Below are positions 48,470 to 59,570 of a stretch of 64,000 bases of DNA, in pieces (positions within the stretch are counted from its first letter, which is position 1; every line of letters starts with the position of its first letter). The notes under the pieces are model-generated. The model made no database searches, had not been told where the DNA came from, and saw only the letters and a list, made by a program, of their open reading frames with translations. The DNA is from Epiperipatus broadwayi (taxonomy: Eukaryota; Onychophora; Udeonychophora; Euonychophora; Peripatidae), in NCBI GenBank assembly GCA_028023455.1, contig JAQFVV010006197.1, forward strand, positions 15,311,254 to 15,375,253. The letters run 5' to 3'. The position numbers were made by a program, and so were the translations under genes.

Positions 48470-49045
48470 CTATACAGTTCTACCTCACATCAAAGTTCAA
48501 TAGATATAATTTACAAAGTATTCCGAAATTCAGGCTTTAATCAAAGTAAGACTGAGTTTGTTAATGATGCCCAGAGATGGATTGATAATGATATTGCAAT
48601 GCTATCTAAGAACAAATTTTACAGGATGGAGCATGGATGGTCTCTGGAGTGGCCAATAAGCAATATAGTCTGTAGCATAACATTAAATAAATATGAAGAA
48701 ACAATTATCCTCAAATATATTTCTACAATAAATAATTCATTTTATATGTGCTAAGTAGATGATGTGCTAATTTGTGCATCGAAGAAGAATATTAATAAGA
48801 TGAAGAAGATGAGCACATGGGAATACAATTCTTGGACCTTTACATTCTAAGATCTGACAGTGAGATAAACTATAAAATGGTGATCAAACCTTTTATCAAT
48901 TGCAGAGTAGTATCATCAGTCATGCTCATTCCTAACTCATATACTAGTTGACTTTAAATGTTTCCTCTATAGAAAGTATGAAGCAGATCGAAAGAATAAT
49001 ATTGAAATGTACATCAAAGATTTGGAGAATGCCTGTATTTATTTA
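48470..49045 (+). pseudogene. Penelope-like RT, right arm of copy 1
   Basis: The plus-strand arm repeats the left arm: SKNKFYRMEHGWSLEWPISN (about 48605-48664), where GSP has mutated, then NNSFYMC and a stop followed by VDDVLICASKKN (about 48755-48795). The catalytic Tyr codon has become a stop (TAA). The text then runs to CFLYRKYEADRKNNIEMYIK and breaks off near 49045. Confidence 0.7.
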
Positions 49046-51309
49046 ATGTATTGTAAATAAAAATATATAATAAGATTTTTATTCACTTTTTTAAATATTG
49101 TACTTGTATAAAAACATTGTATACATATAAATTGTATAATTTTGTAAAATAAATTATTTAAATTAGTCAAATACAAATTGCATTACTAGTTATATTATTA
49201 TAATGAGATTTTAAATTTACCAATGAATATATAACCAATAAAAATACAATCAACTTGATGATAAAATACAATCAGCTTTATGTTTTGAGAATGCATGTGT
49301 TTAATGTTTGGTTTACAAGAAAAATATATTATCACCAAAAAGAAAAATTACCCTTTTGTTTTTGTTTGTAATAAATTTGTTTAATAAAAATAAATACATA
49401 TAATAAACATTTTCTTTAGCAAATGTTCAAAAGGTTTGGGACAATTTATTAATAATAAAAATAACATTTATTAATGATAATTTTAGTTCGTTTAAATAAA
49501 AGTACATTCGTTTTGTTTCTTCATTCTTATAAAAAAAAAAGAGGTTTTCAGATATAAATATCTATGGGTAATGTTAACAAGTTTGTATATTTAATAAACA
49601 TTTATAACATAATATTTTATGAAATGTAAATTAATAAGCTTGTTTATTTTAATAATAAAAATAGTAAACAAATTAAACATACTAATTAAGTTTTTTAAAA
49701 TATATTTTGGTGTATTTATTTAGCAATATTTGAGCTAATAAAACTTGGGGGAGGGGATTTCTTAGTATATTGCTAACAACACATGACAGATACATCTATA
49801 AAATAATATAATTATAATAAATAGCAATCAATTTAAATATAAACTATTTAACAAGGAGTATTTTATTTGCTTCTTAATTTTTTATTGTTATTATTGCTTA
49901 TATTAATAAACTTTCATTTTTGTTAATTAAACTTTTTCTGTGATCATTAGTAATTAAATTATTACACTCATTTATTTATTGTTTATTCACATCTTTATAT
50001 ACATTGTAACTGGTAGTGAGCTTTGTAACAAAATCTCTTAAAAGTAAAATAGTTTTATAAATTAGTAAGATATTTGTGAAGTAATGTAAAAAAGTTTAAA
50101 TATATATTACCTATTTAAAAAAACATAGTTTGAATTCAATTTTAAAATCCTTTTATAATTTAAACTATATAATCCCAATCTAAAGGTTATAGTTGCATAT
50201 ATTCCATTCCACATTACTCTAAACCTTGAATGTTTATTATTTTTATATTCATGTATTATTATATTAGATAGCCTGAACATAAGTTAAACATTCAACATGT
50301 TTCATTTATTTAATTATCATTACATTTGACATCCAATGTATGATTAATTTAAATATTATTACATTTGGTATCCAATGTTTCAGGCGATTCTTTAATACCA
50401 TTACATTTGGAAAATCAAGTGGAGCTTGAATAATATTTTTTTAAAATCTATTACATTTAGCATCCTTAAACATGAGGCTTGAATATTATTTTTTTATACT
50501 ATTACAATATATATATATGCACACACAACTACATCATTAAGACTGACCATTTCTCAAATGCATGTACATATGGGAAATTTAAAAATGATGATTAGAAGTT
50601 GAAAATATTTAAATCAACTTTCTATTGAATAGAAGTGAAAGAATAAACTAAAAAAACAAAATTTTCCTGGCTAATTAGCTAAAATTACAATGGTCATCTT
50701 CCTATTTTTGATGCTGAAATTCTAAGCAATTCATATTTATGATATAACAAATAATAAACTTATTTTTAAACTTGACCATAAATAACTGAATAACTAATTA
50801 AAGGTTTCTTTCTGAATCTATTCATAATTGAAAAAAGTGTAAAAAAAAAAAAAAGTTTAGTTAGTGGTTAGTTAAATAAAATTGTTACATTTAATCTATC
50901 TATCATTTTCCATCTTAAATTATAATACAGAAATATATCAGAATTTATTTATCTTCAAGGTGTAACCCTCCCCCACTCTTTTTTTTTTTTTTTAGATTTG
51001 TACATTACATGGTATGCTTCAATTATTTAAAGCAAGTTTTCTTTAAAAAGTCATAAGGAAAAAAAAAACCCTGTGTATATTGAATTGCACATTTATAGTA
51101 TTTTTCAACATGAACATATATATATAACATAAATGTATAATATGCATACATAAATTAAGACACTAAACAAAATTTTAAAAAAATGAATTGAATAAACATA
51201 TATTTTACTCAGTGTACATTCAATTCATTCATTCACTAAAAAAAAGAATAAAAAAACTTAACTGTACTTTTTTAAAAAATAAAAATCAATTGAATACTAC
51301 AAGTAACAT
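49046..51309. other. AT-rich region
   Basis: Almost pure A/T sequence, with long poly(A) and poly(T) runs near 50849 and 50979. No gene is seen. One weak tandem array (50310-50510) is listed separately. Confidence 0.4.
50310..50510. repeat. Degenerate tandem array, about 55 bp unit, four copies
   Basis: The core ATTACATTTGRYATCC recurs at about 50319, 50359, 50399 and 50449, with spacing of 40-55 bp and growing divergence. TTGAATATTATTTTTTTA follows the last two copies. Confidence 0.5.
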
Positions 51310-51384
51310 GAATATGCTTCCCAAGAAAAAAATTAAATTTTATTTGACAATTTAACAAATAATTCACTTAGCAGTGCTTTCAAC

Positions 51385-51685
51385 GGGGGGGGGGGGGTTC
51401 ACAATCATAACACTCAAACTTATTGACTAAACTGGTATTATTTGGAGACAACATGATATTAATATTTGCTGGTTAATATGTAAATTCATAATTTACATAT
51501 TCCACTTCCTGAACAAAGCAATATAAGAGTCAACTCGGGGAGGAGGGTTCATAATCATAGTGCTCAAACTTATAGGCTAAACTGATGTCGTAAATTTGAA
51601 AAAACACGACATTAATAAATATTCACTGGTTAATATGTAAATTCATAATTGAGATTCCACTTCCAGGACAAGGCTAATATAAGAA
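51385..51685 (-). repeat. 150 bp direct duplication at the 3' end of the left arm
   Basis: TTCAYAATCATARYRCTCAAA occurs at 51398 and 51548, and CTGGTTAATATGTAAATTCA occurs at about 51467 and 51628. The right arm of the dimer (59545-59680) has this segment once, so the duplication arose after the dimer formed or in this arm only. A G run interrupts the first unit. Confidence 0.75.
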
Positions 51686-51689
51686 GTCT

Positions 51690-51965
51690 TTTCTTTACTG
51701 CATGGATATTAGCGACAAGCAATGACTTTAAATTTTCTTATTCTATTGTTGCATTCAGAACATACTATTTTAATATGCCATGAATCAAAATTATAGCCAG
51801 ATTCCATTTGATGCTCCAGAAACACTGACTTCACATTGGGATCTTGTTTTGTGCAAGAACACATGTATTGATGTTGTGCTAGCCTAGTAGTGCTATTAGT
51901 GAATGATTCCCCATAATAGATTGTTGTGCAATTAAGTTCATTGCAGCTGATTTTGTAAACAATCT
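51690..51965 (-). pseudogene. Penelope GIY-YIG endonuclease, left arm of copy 2
   Basis: Reading leftwards from 51965: KISCNELNCTTIYYGESFTN, then STTRLAQHQYMCSCTKQDPN, VFLEHQMESGYNFD, and IVCSECNNRK near 51740. This is the nuclease fold with the YYGE strand and the R...QH segment, plus the downstream EH and Cys pair typical of Penelope C-termini. It joins to the reverse transcriptase part at 55275 and beyond, across the RTE insertion. It matches the right-arm copy at 59150. Confidence 0.7.
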
Positions 51966-52199
51966 ATAGAGCCTAGTCCGGAGGCAACCTATCCTTCATA
52001 TTGTTTAAGAGTTTATTTAAATTTTGGAGGGGTCCTAAGATTGACATTAAATGTGGCAGCCCATGTATTGTTGAACCATTGTGTTAAAACAGGCACAAAG
52101 GAGAGACATCCATTTAATAATATTGTCATGTTCTGGAGAGCAGGCATTTATTGTAAAATAAAATATATTAAGTCATGATCATCATCATCAACCATTATC

Positions 52200-53560
52200 A
52201 ATCCACTGCAGGATGAAGGTCTCTCCAAGTTCAATCCATCTTTTCCTATCTTTAGCTTCTCTTCTCCACATCATCCCTGCACACTTTCTTATTTCATCCA
52301 TGAATCTCACATGTGGTCTCTTTCTGGGTCTTTTACAATCTCTTGAAATCCAGTTTAAAATTTCAATTGTCCATCTATTATCACTCTTCTAACAAATATG
52401 TCCAGCCCAACTTCACTTCAGTCTTTTAATTTTTTCAATGAGATCAGTAAAACCTGTTTGTTCTCTTACCCATACATTGCATTTTCGATCTCTTCTTTTT
52501 ACTCCCAACATGCATCTCTCCATACTTCTTTGAGTGGTCTGAAGTATCTGTATTGCTCTTCTAGTAAGTGTCCAAGTCTCAGATCCATAAGTAAGAACTG
52601 GCAAAACACATTTATTAAAAACTTTCCTTTTCAAACACATAGGCATATTTCCTTTTAGTATTAAGTTATTTCTACCAAAAGCACTCCAACCAAGTTTAAT
52701 TCTATGATTAATTCCATCCATTATGTTTCCATTTGTATTAATAATCTGACCAAGGTATTTGAGAAAATCAATTAATCATTACTTTAGTCTTTTTAACATT
52801 TATCTTTAGTCCTACTTTCATCTGATAACTCCTGCAACATTTCCTGTAACTCTAAAGCATTATTTGCAAAAACAACTACATCATCTGCAAAATGTATATG
52901 ACTTAAATAATCTCCATTTATTTCACTCCTTTAGCTTCACATTTTAATCCACAAAATACTTCTTGCAGCACTGCTGTAAAAAGTTTTGGAGATATGGAGT
53001 CACCCTGTCTTACACCCTTTTCAATGTTGATTTTCCTACTATCATTATGTAATCTAATTGTTGCTGTTGCATTTTTATAAATATTCTTTAAAATATGACA
53101 ATATCCTGGATCCACACCTTGATGATCCAATGCTTTAATCACTGAAAAAATGTTTATAAAATCAAATGCCTTTTCATAATCTACAAATCCTAAGCCTAAT
53201 GGCAACTCATATTGATTTGTCCTTTCTATAACTTCTCTTAATACCTGGATATGATCTACTGTACTAAAACCATTTTTAAATCAAGCTTGTTCTCTTGGTT
53301 GGTGGAAATCCAGTGTTTTCTATAGACGAGTTGTAATTATCTTATTAAAAATTTTGTATAAAACTGACAAAAGACTGATAGGTCTGTAATTTCTAATATC
53401 TTCTTTATCACCTTTTTTAAATATTAATATTAATACTGCACTCTTCCAATCATCTGGTACATCTTTATCATTTAAACATTTGGTATATAACTTTGCTAAA
53501 AAAAATTCTAATTCTTCACCTGCTTCTTTTTAATATATCAATTATAATTCCATTATTACC
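52200..53560 (-). pseudogene. RTE LINE reverse transcriptase (broken)
   Basis: KGKAPGNNGIII (about 53575-53545) is the RT entrance. GFVDYEKAFDFIN (about 53190-53150) holds the first catalytic Asp, IEKGVRQGDSISPKLF (about 53030-52975) the next motif, and SHIHFADDVVVFANNA (about 52905-52860) the catalytic FADD. The C-terminal region (52721-52413) reads LKRKVFNKCVLPVLTYGSET and WVREQTGFTDLIEKIKRLK, the standard RTE tail. Many stops and frameshifts occur between 53550 and 53210. Confidence 0.8.
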
Positions 53561-54044
53561 TGGAGCCTTCCCTTTCATAAATTTAATTGCATGTCTCGCT
53601 TCGTCATTCAAAATCTGGACAATTTGGAAGATATAATAGGTATAGAAGGCACTTGTTCTTTACTACTATATAATTCTTGATAGAAGTCTTCTATACATTT
53701 CATGATGTCATCTCTCTTTTTAGTAATAATGCCATCTTTTTTTTCTTATTGCAGATATAAATTTTCTACCAATACCAAAATGTTGTTTTGCACTCTTTAG
53801 ACTTTTATTGTCTTCTAGAGCTTTCCTTGCTAGTTCACAATTATAATTTCTTATGATTAAAGTAACATTTCCGCACCATTTTACAGAATTTGAGATATTC
53901 AATCCTTTTTAATGTATCATTGTTGTATATCCTCATATTCCTTCTTTTCTTTATAAATTCTCTAGTCTCAGTAGAAATTTTATTGGTCAATTGCTGCTTT
54001 TTTTCTACCAGCTATCTTTGTTGCAGTTTTTTAAAGTGTAACAG

Positions 54045-54935
54045 TTATTTTCCTATTAATTCATTCAAATCTGAATCATGTTCAAAATCTACTAATACTC
54101 GAAACCTATTTGTAAGTTCTAATTTAAATTCATTAGAATGTTTCTGAAGATTAGAACTATCAACTGTAAATATTGTTTTCCTTAATAATTTTTGTCTCTC
54201 AAGTTTTGCATTAGCATGTATTTTACATCTTACTAATCGATGATCACTTCCTGTGTTAAATTTATTAAGAACATTACAATCTTGAAATATGTATTTTCTG
54301 TTAGTCAAAATATAATCCAATTCTGCTGTACCTTCATTTGGATGCTTCCATGTCCATTTCCTTTTAACATTTTTCTCAAAAAAAGAATCATAATATAAAG
54401 TTTTTCTTTTTCCGCAAACTCCACAAGTCTATGTCCTCTCTCATTTCTATCACCATAACCAAAATTACCTATAGTATTTTCATCTTTCATTTGTTTAACA
54501 GCTCCCATAACAATTTTAAAATGTTGTTTACTCTGATCAAAAGCCTTTTGTACATCCATATAAAAATCTTCTATACTTCATCACTATGAGAACTTGTTGG
54601 GACATAAACCTGAATTATCTCCATTTGGTATCTGCTATTAAGTTGTAAAACTAATCTTGCCACTCCGTTCAATACACCATCAATCTCCACAATGTTATTC
54701 TTCCATTTTTTATTTATAATGAATCCTACTCCACTTGCATTTCCAATATTTGTGCCTTTATAGTAGAGTATATGTCCACTTTTTAAATCAATTGTTTCTT
54801 CACCTTTTCTTCTAACTTCACAAAGTCCAATAATGTCCCATTTAATATAAGACAGTTCTTCTAATTCTGCAATCTTCCTTCACTTGAAAGTGATCTGCAG
54901 TTGTAAGTACCTAAATAAAAAGTTGTCATCAAATA
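54045..54935 (-). pseudogene. RTE LINE endonuclease domain (broken)
   Basis: FYLGTYNCRSLSSEGRLQN (about 54925-54870) is the N-terminal motif, then DIIGLCEVRRKG (about 54835) with the catalytic Glu and VYVPTSSHSDE (about 54605-54570). The next GDFNA motif is mutated (IVMGAVKQ at about 54500). AELDYILTNR (about 54325) and TGSDHRLVRCK (about 54255-54230) complete the fold. Frameshifts lie near 54870, 54560 and 54400. Inactive. Confidence 0.75.
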
Positions 54936-55274
54936 GCAGCCTGAGTCCGCAATAAGGGGATTCTTAGCACTCTCTGCCTTCGGCCACCAACCGCTGCCTT
55001 GGTTGGTGACTTTACAGCCTCCTGGGAATAAGGACCACGATTTATTTTTGTCTATCATGATTGTATATACTGGAAAAAATATTCTTAAACTCGGAGGTAA
55101 TGCGTGTTGGTGAGCAGCCCATCCATGTTCGTATACTATATGAATAATCACATAGTAATAACAGTTGCAATGACAAGAACGTATGGAGTGGACATTAGGA
55201 ATTTGCCCTGCTCGGTTCCTTTAAGGCCTCCAAAAGGAATCAAAGGGTCTCCTTTCAGTTAATAGCAAACTCCT

Positions 55275-56106
55275 TTTACACATATCCCACATTGACCAAA
55301 TTTTTTGTTGTACATTTCAATATTATTATTTTGATCAGCTTCATACTTGGATAACATTTGATTTCTACAGAGGAAACATTTAAAGTCAACCAGCTATCTT
55401 GTACAAAATGGAAGTGTGAGACAGGACATGCTGTTCCACAAATGATAAAAGGTTTGAACATCATTTTATACTTAATCAATGAAGTAGTTAATAGCTTCAC
55501 ACTTTCAAATTAAAATGCATTAGATTCACCTATATAATTAAAAATTAGGTCGAAGATAAGAGTGGCCATTCTTGTCTTTTAAAGTCATTGATCTTGTGTT
55601 TAGATTTGTAGAGGTCCCTACTGACGCATGTTAGGTGCATAGTCTTAAGGTTAAAGCCTTAATATATATATATTACTTAGTTTATCTCAGTTGGATCTTT
55701 AAGTGTAAAGGTCCAATAATTTTATTCCCAAAAGCTCATCTTCTTGTTCTATAGTCCATACTAAAGATGAGCTCTGCATTAAATCATTCTGTATCTTATT
55801 GATATTATCTCCCAATGTCCAAACTAGCACATCATCTACATAGCTCATATAAAATGAATTATTCACTGCAGAAATATTTGGGGACAATTTTTTTTTTCAT
55901 ATTTATTTAATGTTATGCTACAGAGTATACTGTTTATTGGAAACCCCATAGACCAGTAAAATTTGTTGTTAGATAGCACAGTAATGTTAAATGAATCCAC
56001 CTCAGGGCATCAATAATGAACTCAGTGTTACTCTGATTAAAGCGTGCATTTCTTAAACTTTGCAGATTATATCTATAAAATTTTGATGTGAGATAGAGCC
56101 ATATAG
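55275..56106 (-). pseudogene. Penelope-like RT, left arm of copy 2
   Basis: This arm has ISAVNNSFYMSYVDDVLVWT (about 55885-55826) with the catalytic YVDDV, then ELLGIKLLDLYT (about 55735-55700), the Penelope linker after the palm. After the MITE insert come TACPVSHFHF-like text and SIEIKCYPSMKLIKIIILK near 55380-55320. The equivalent of GWPMGSP near 55950 is damaged. It is the C-terminal half only, as in the other three arms. Confidence 0.65.
55474..55676. mobile_element. W-family MITE relative inside the Penelope left arm
   Basis: The Penelope text (compare 47985-48010) is opened between TTTATACTT and AGTTTATCTC. The insert shares GAAGTAG-TTAATAGCTTCAC-type text, TGTAGAGGTCCCTACT and the right-end motif GGTTAAAGCCTTAATA with MITE W at 35918-36152. 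The left TIR is shortened or lost, and TATACTT/TATTACTT may be the flanks. Confidence 0.6.
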
Positions 56107-56138
56107 CTCAATTATATAATGCAGTTTGTGTATGTGTA

Positions 56139-58275
56139 GCTATATCTCACATCAAAGTTCTATTGATATAATCATAATCTACAAAGTATTAAGAAATTCA
56201 AGCTTTAATCAGAGTATTGATTGTCCTGAGATGGATTGACAGTGGCATTACTGTGCTATCTAAAAACCAAATTTTACAGGATGGGTCACAAATGACCTAT
56301 GTGGCTGCCAATAAGCAATATACATTGTAGCATAACATTAAATAAATATGAAAAAAAAATTATCCCCAAATATATTTCTACAATGAATATTTTTATGCGC
56401 TAAGTAGATGATATGTTAATTTGTGCGTCAGAAAATAATATTAATAAGATAAATGGAATGATTTAATGCAGAGCTCATCTTTAGTATGGACTAGAGCAGT
56501 GGTCTTCAACCTTTTCACACCTGCAGACCGGCAAAAATAAGGATAAGGTTTCGTGGACCGGTAGAAGTTTACAGATAAATTTTCTTAAAGATGTAACCTG
56601 CTTAGCCATAGATAAGCATAATTGTTATAACTGACCAAAACAGCATACTAGTTATTGTGTATTATAATGGTGTTGCTTTACTTTCTCATGCTGAACACAG
56701 AAAACAGTACAATAACAATCATTCTCATTAATGTGCTTGCATTTCTATGTTTATTATTTCATTGTTGAAACATGCAAGAATAAAATGTTATTCACCTGAA
56801 TGTTGGGAAATATCACAGCTAGTGTAAAATACATGGCAATGATTATGATAAATGTAATATCTGTATTTAATGTTAAATATACAAGATGATTATATATATA
56901 TATGGAGGTTGTCTTTTGATAGTAGTAAGGGCAAAATTGAAATTGTGTAATTAAAATCACCGTACAGTCAAAAAAAAAATCGTGGTATTTTAAATCTGAA
57001 AAAATAAAACGAAAAAAACGTATAAAAGTCTGAAGTTTTGATGTTATTGTAATTTTTTTGTGTGTGCTGGTGTGTTGAAAGAATCAAAAAATGTAATTAA
57101 TAGGAAAAGTTGTTTTAAAAAATTGTTTGTTTTTATTTTTAAAAAAAGGTAACAGAAATTGGTTTTAAAAATAAAAGTTTTAGTATATTGTGGTATACAA
57201 ATAAAACCAAAAAAAATATTGCCTTATAGGCCAAAAAAAGTGGGAGTATTTTTAAATAATAAAAAAAAAAAGAAAAAGTCAAAAGTTTTGATCTTATTCT
57301 AATTTGGGGGTGGGGGGTAGTGGATTGAGAAATACTTTGTAAAAGTTAGAGAGAGAAATTTTTTGGTTGTTTTTCTTTTTAAAAAGAGGTGATAAAAATT
57401 GATTTCAAAAATAAAAGTTAAAGCCAAAAAAAAAACACTAAAAATGAAATATTGTATTAAGGGAGAAGAAAAAATTTAAGGGATCAAAAAAGGTCATCGT
57501 ATTTTTAAAATTGCGGCCCTGTAATGTCACATTTTATTGTTTTAACACATAAATAATACCTACAAGCGGCCGTGATTGGCTATCAAAAGACAACTGGAGT
57601 TTGTATAATAAAAAACTTTTTTTTTTTAATTTTGAATTTTTTTAGAAAAATAATAATAAATTTAATTCTATCTCTCCATAAACATCTGTGATAAATAGAA
57701 AAACAAATTGATTTATGTATGATTGATTAGATTTCATTTTTGTTCTGTTTCTTTTTTTTTAACCAGGTAAAAATGCGATGAAAAAATAAATAAAAACCGT
57801 TTATATTAATTAAAAGTTTAAAATCTTATTTTGTTATTACTAACTTTTTTGCCAGTCTAGCGTGGCCCAGTAGAAAACTTCTGCGGCCTGGTGCTGTCCG
57901 CGGACCGGTGGTTGAAGACCATTGGACTAGAGCACAAGAAGACGAGCATATGGGAATAAAATTATTGGACCTTTACATTTAAAGATATGACAGTCAGATA
58001 AACTATAAAACGGTGATCAAACCTTTCATCATTCGTGGAGCAGTACATCATCAGTTGCACAATGTTGATGATGCATTAGGTGGCTGGCTTTAAATGTTTC
58101 CTCTATAGAAATCAAATGTTATCCAAATATGAAGAGATGGAAAAAATAATATTGAAATGTACATTGAAGATTTGATCAATGCAAGATATGATAAGTGTAA
58201 CATTTTATTTAGAGCGCTTAAGAAATTTTATTCTACATTAAATATCCATCTTCCAAAACATGACAATATTATTAA
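56139..58275 (+). pseudogene. Penelope-like RT, right arm of copy 2 (split by hAT)
   Basis: The plus-strand arm starts CTCACATCAAAGTTC, repeats the palm region with heavy damage (56200-56460), stops at the hAT element and resumes at 57933 with text that reads LGIKLLDLYI-like, KPFIIRGAVHHQ, CFLYRNQMLSKYEE and NILFRALKKFYSTL (57950-58240). It then meets the TTAA element at 58276, and the endonuclease follows at 59150. Confidence 0.6.
56497..57924. mobile_element. Non-autonomous hAT element, 1.43 kb
   Basis: The ends are CAGTGGTCTTCAACC and GGTTGAAGACCATTG, 15 bp inverted repeats with one mismatch, close to the CAGNGGTTCTCAACC consensus common in animal hAT elements. The 8 bp duplication GACTAGAG lies at 56489-56496 and 57925-57932. 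Subterminal GACCGG boxes occur at both ends (CAGACCGGC, GTGGACCGG; GCGGACCGGTG). The interior is A-rich and has no transposase frame, so it must have been moved by a relative elsewhere. It interrupts the right arm of the Penelope dimer and is younger than it. Confidence 0.9.
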
Positions 58276-59007
58276 TTCTTCAACCGTCTCTTACGAAGCT
58301 CCTCGTCGACATCTGACGTCACTCTAACTCTGCCAGTTCTTATGCTAAAAAATTCGTTTGATAGGTTTTGAATAGGTTTTTAAAAGTTCTGTAAGATGGT
58401 GCCCTCTTCCGATTTATTTTACAAGTAAAAAATAAAAAAAAAACGCATTTAAACCTAAACAAAGAAAGAACATCGTTTGTAATTGGTTGTTAGTGAGCTC
58501 TCAGCCGAAAAAGACATTCTGATTGGCTGGAAAGAACAAAGAAACCGCCTGATCAAAGAAAATAAAGAAAAACGCTGAGATTTTCATTTCGAATGCAATT
58601 TTAAGTATTAAAAAAATATAATTTCAGAAATTAAACTAGTTTTTTAAAAAAAAAACTAAAAAAACAAAATTATTTTCGAAAAATATTGAAGATTTTAGTA
58701 AAAATATTAAAGAAATATTTAAAAGAAATATTTACTTTTCTATAACGTAAAAGTCGACCTTTTTGTTTATATTATATTATGAATATTTTAGAATAAATAA
58801 ATAGCAATTTATTTTTGAAAGAACTTTCGTTCTCTTCATAACCTGAAAAATTAGTAATATACTTTTTATAAACGTATCTGAGTTGAATTTAATATTATAG
58901 GCGAATATGTTTTAACAATAGGCTTTGTCTTCAGTTTGTGAGTTGGCCAATTAAAAGATTTGATTTTTACCTCATACAACCAATAATATAATTAGCGGTT
59001 AAAAGGT
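58276..59007. mobile_element. 732 bp TTAA-flanked non-autonomous element
   Basis: The Penelope arm (compare the complement of 47700-47735) is opened between TTAA at 58272-58275 and TTAA at 59008-59011. The ends TTCTTCAACCGT and, inverted from the right, CCTTTTAACCGC are short imperfect inverted repeats. A TTAA duplication is the hallmark of piggyBac and Kolobok elements. There is no coding frame. The first 250 bp are less AT-rich, with several GATTGG/CCAAT boxes. The TIR match is short, so the family call is tentative. Confidence 0.6.
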
Positions 59008-59149
59008 TAAAGGAATGTCTCCCCTTCATGCCTGGTTTATCACAATGATTAAAAAACATATGTGCTGATACATTTAATGTCAGCTTTAGAACCCTTCCAA
59101 ATTAGAATAAGCTCTTAAACAATACAAGGAATAGGTTGACTCTGGATCA

Positions 59150-59570
59150 GACCCCCCCCCCAAGCTTGTTTACAAAATCAGCTGCAATGAATCTAATTGC
59201 AAAGCAATCTACTATGGAGAATTGCATGCTAATAGCACCACTAGACTGGTACAGCATCACTAGACTGGTTCAGCACCACTAGACTGGTTCAGTATCACTA
59301 GACTGGTGCAACATCAATACATGTATTCTTGTGAAAAAAAGATTCTCTCAATGATTTGGTAGCATCAAATGGAAGTTGGCCATGATTTCGGTTTATGGAA
59401 TTATCAAAATTGTATGTGCTGAGTGCAACAACAGAAAAAGAAAATTTAAAGATGCATGGTTTATTGCTAATAATATCCATGAGATAAACAAAAAAGACTA
59501 CTGTATAGCCTTGTCCCAGAAGTGGAATATGCAAATTATGCATTTACATATTAATCAGTGAATATTAATG
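59150..59570 (+). pseudogene. Penelope GIY-YIG endonuclease, right arm of copy 2
   Basis: From 59176 the frame reads KISCNESNCKAIYYGELHAN and then STTRLVQHH, matching the left arm. A 19 bp tandem expansion (59236-59311) throws it out of frame. The end is readable again from 59376 as ISVYGIIKIVCAECNNRKRK and WFIANNIHEINKKDYCIALS, the usual tail with the Cys pair. The last residues QKWNMQIM lie near 59520. Confidence 0.7.
59236..59311 (+). repeat. 19 bp tandem repeat, four units, inside GIY-YIG
   Basis: The unit CACCACTAGACTGGTTCAG, with small variants, occurs four times. The left-arm copy at about 51870 has it once. 19 is not a multiple of three, so each extra unit shifts the frame. Confidence 0.85.

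Larger units (their letters stand above)
47685..49045. mobile_element. Penelope-like head-to-head dimer, copy 1
   Basis: Two reverse transcriptase fragments face away from a common centre: 47685-48437 reads on the minus strand and 48470-49045 on the plus strand. The arms are near-complements (for example CTCACATCAAAGTTC right of the centre, and GATGTGAG with matching text on the left). Between them is a 32 bp spacer containing CAGTTTGTGTATGTGT. The same centre and arms are seen at 56107-56138 in copy 2. Both arms are cut at their outer ends before the GIY-YIG domain. Confidence 0.75.
52174..55274 (-). mobile_element. RTE-type LINE inserted in the Penelope left arm
   Basis: The minus-strand element starts near 55274 and ends at 52174 with CTGCAGTGGATTGATAATGG then GATGATGATGATCATG, the classic ATG-repeat tail of RTE/BovB-like LINEs. 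It carries endonuclease (about 54930-54050) and reverse transcriptase (about 53210-52200). At about 3.1 kb it is essentially full length. The junctions are fixed because the Penelope sequence is continuous at 47770-47805 and in the right arm. No clear duplication was seen, which is common for RTE. Confidence 0.85.

Noticed and set aside
52398-52658. 86-codon plus-strand open frame
   Set aside because: It is the antisense of the RTE reverse transcriptase C-terminus, which is clearly coded on the minus strand.
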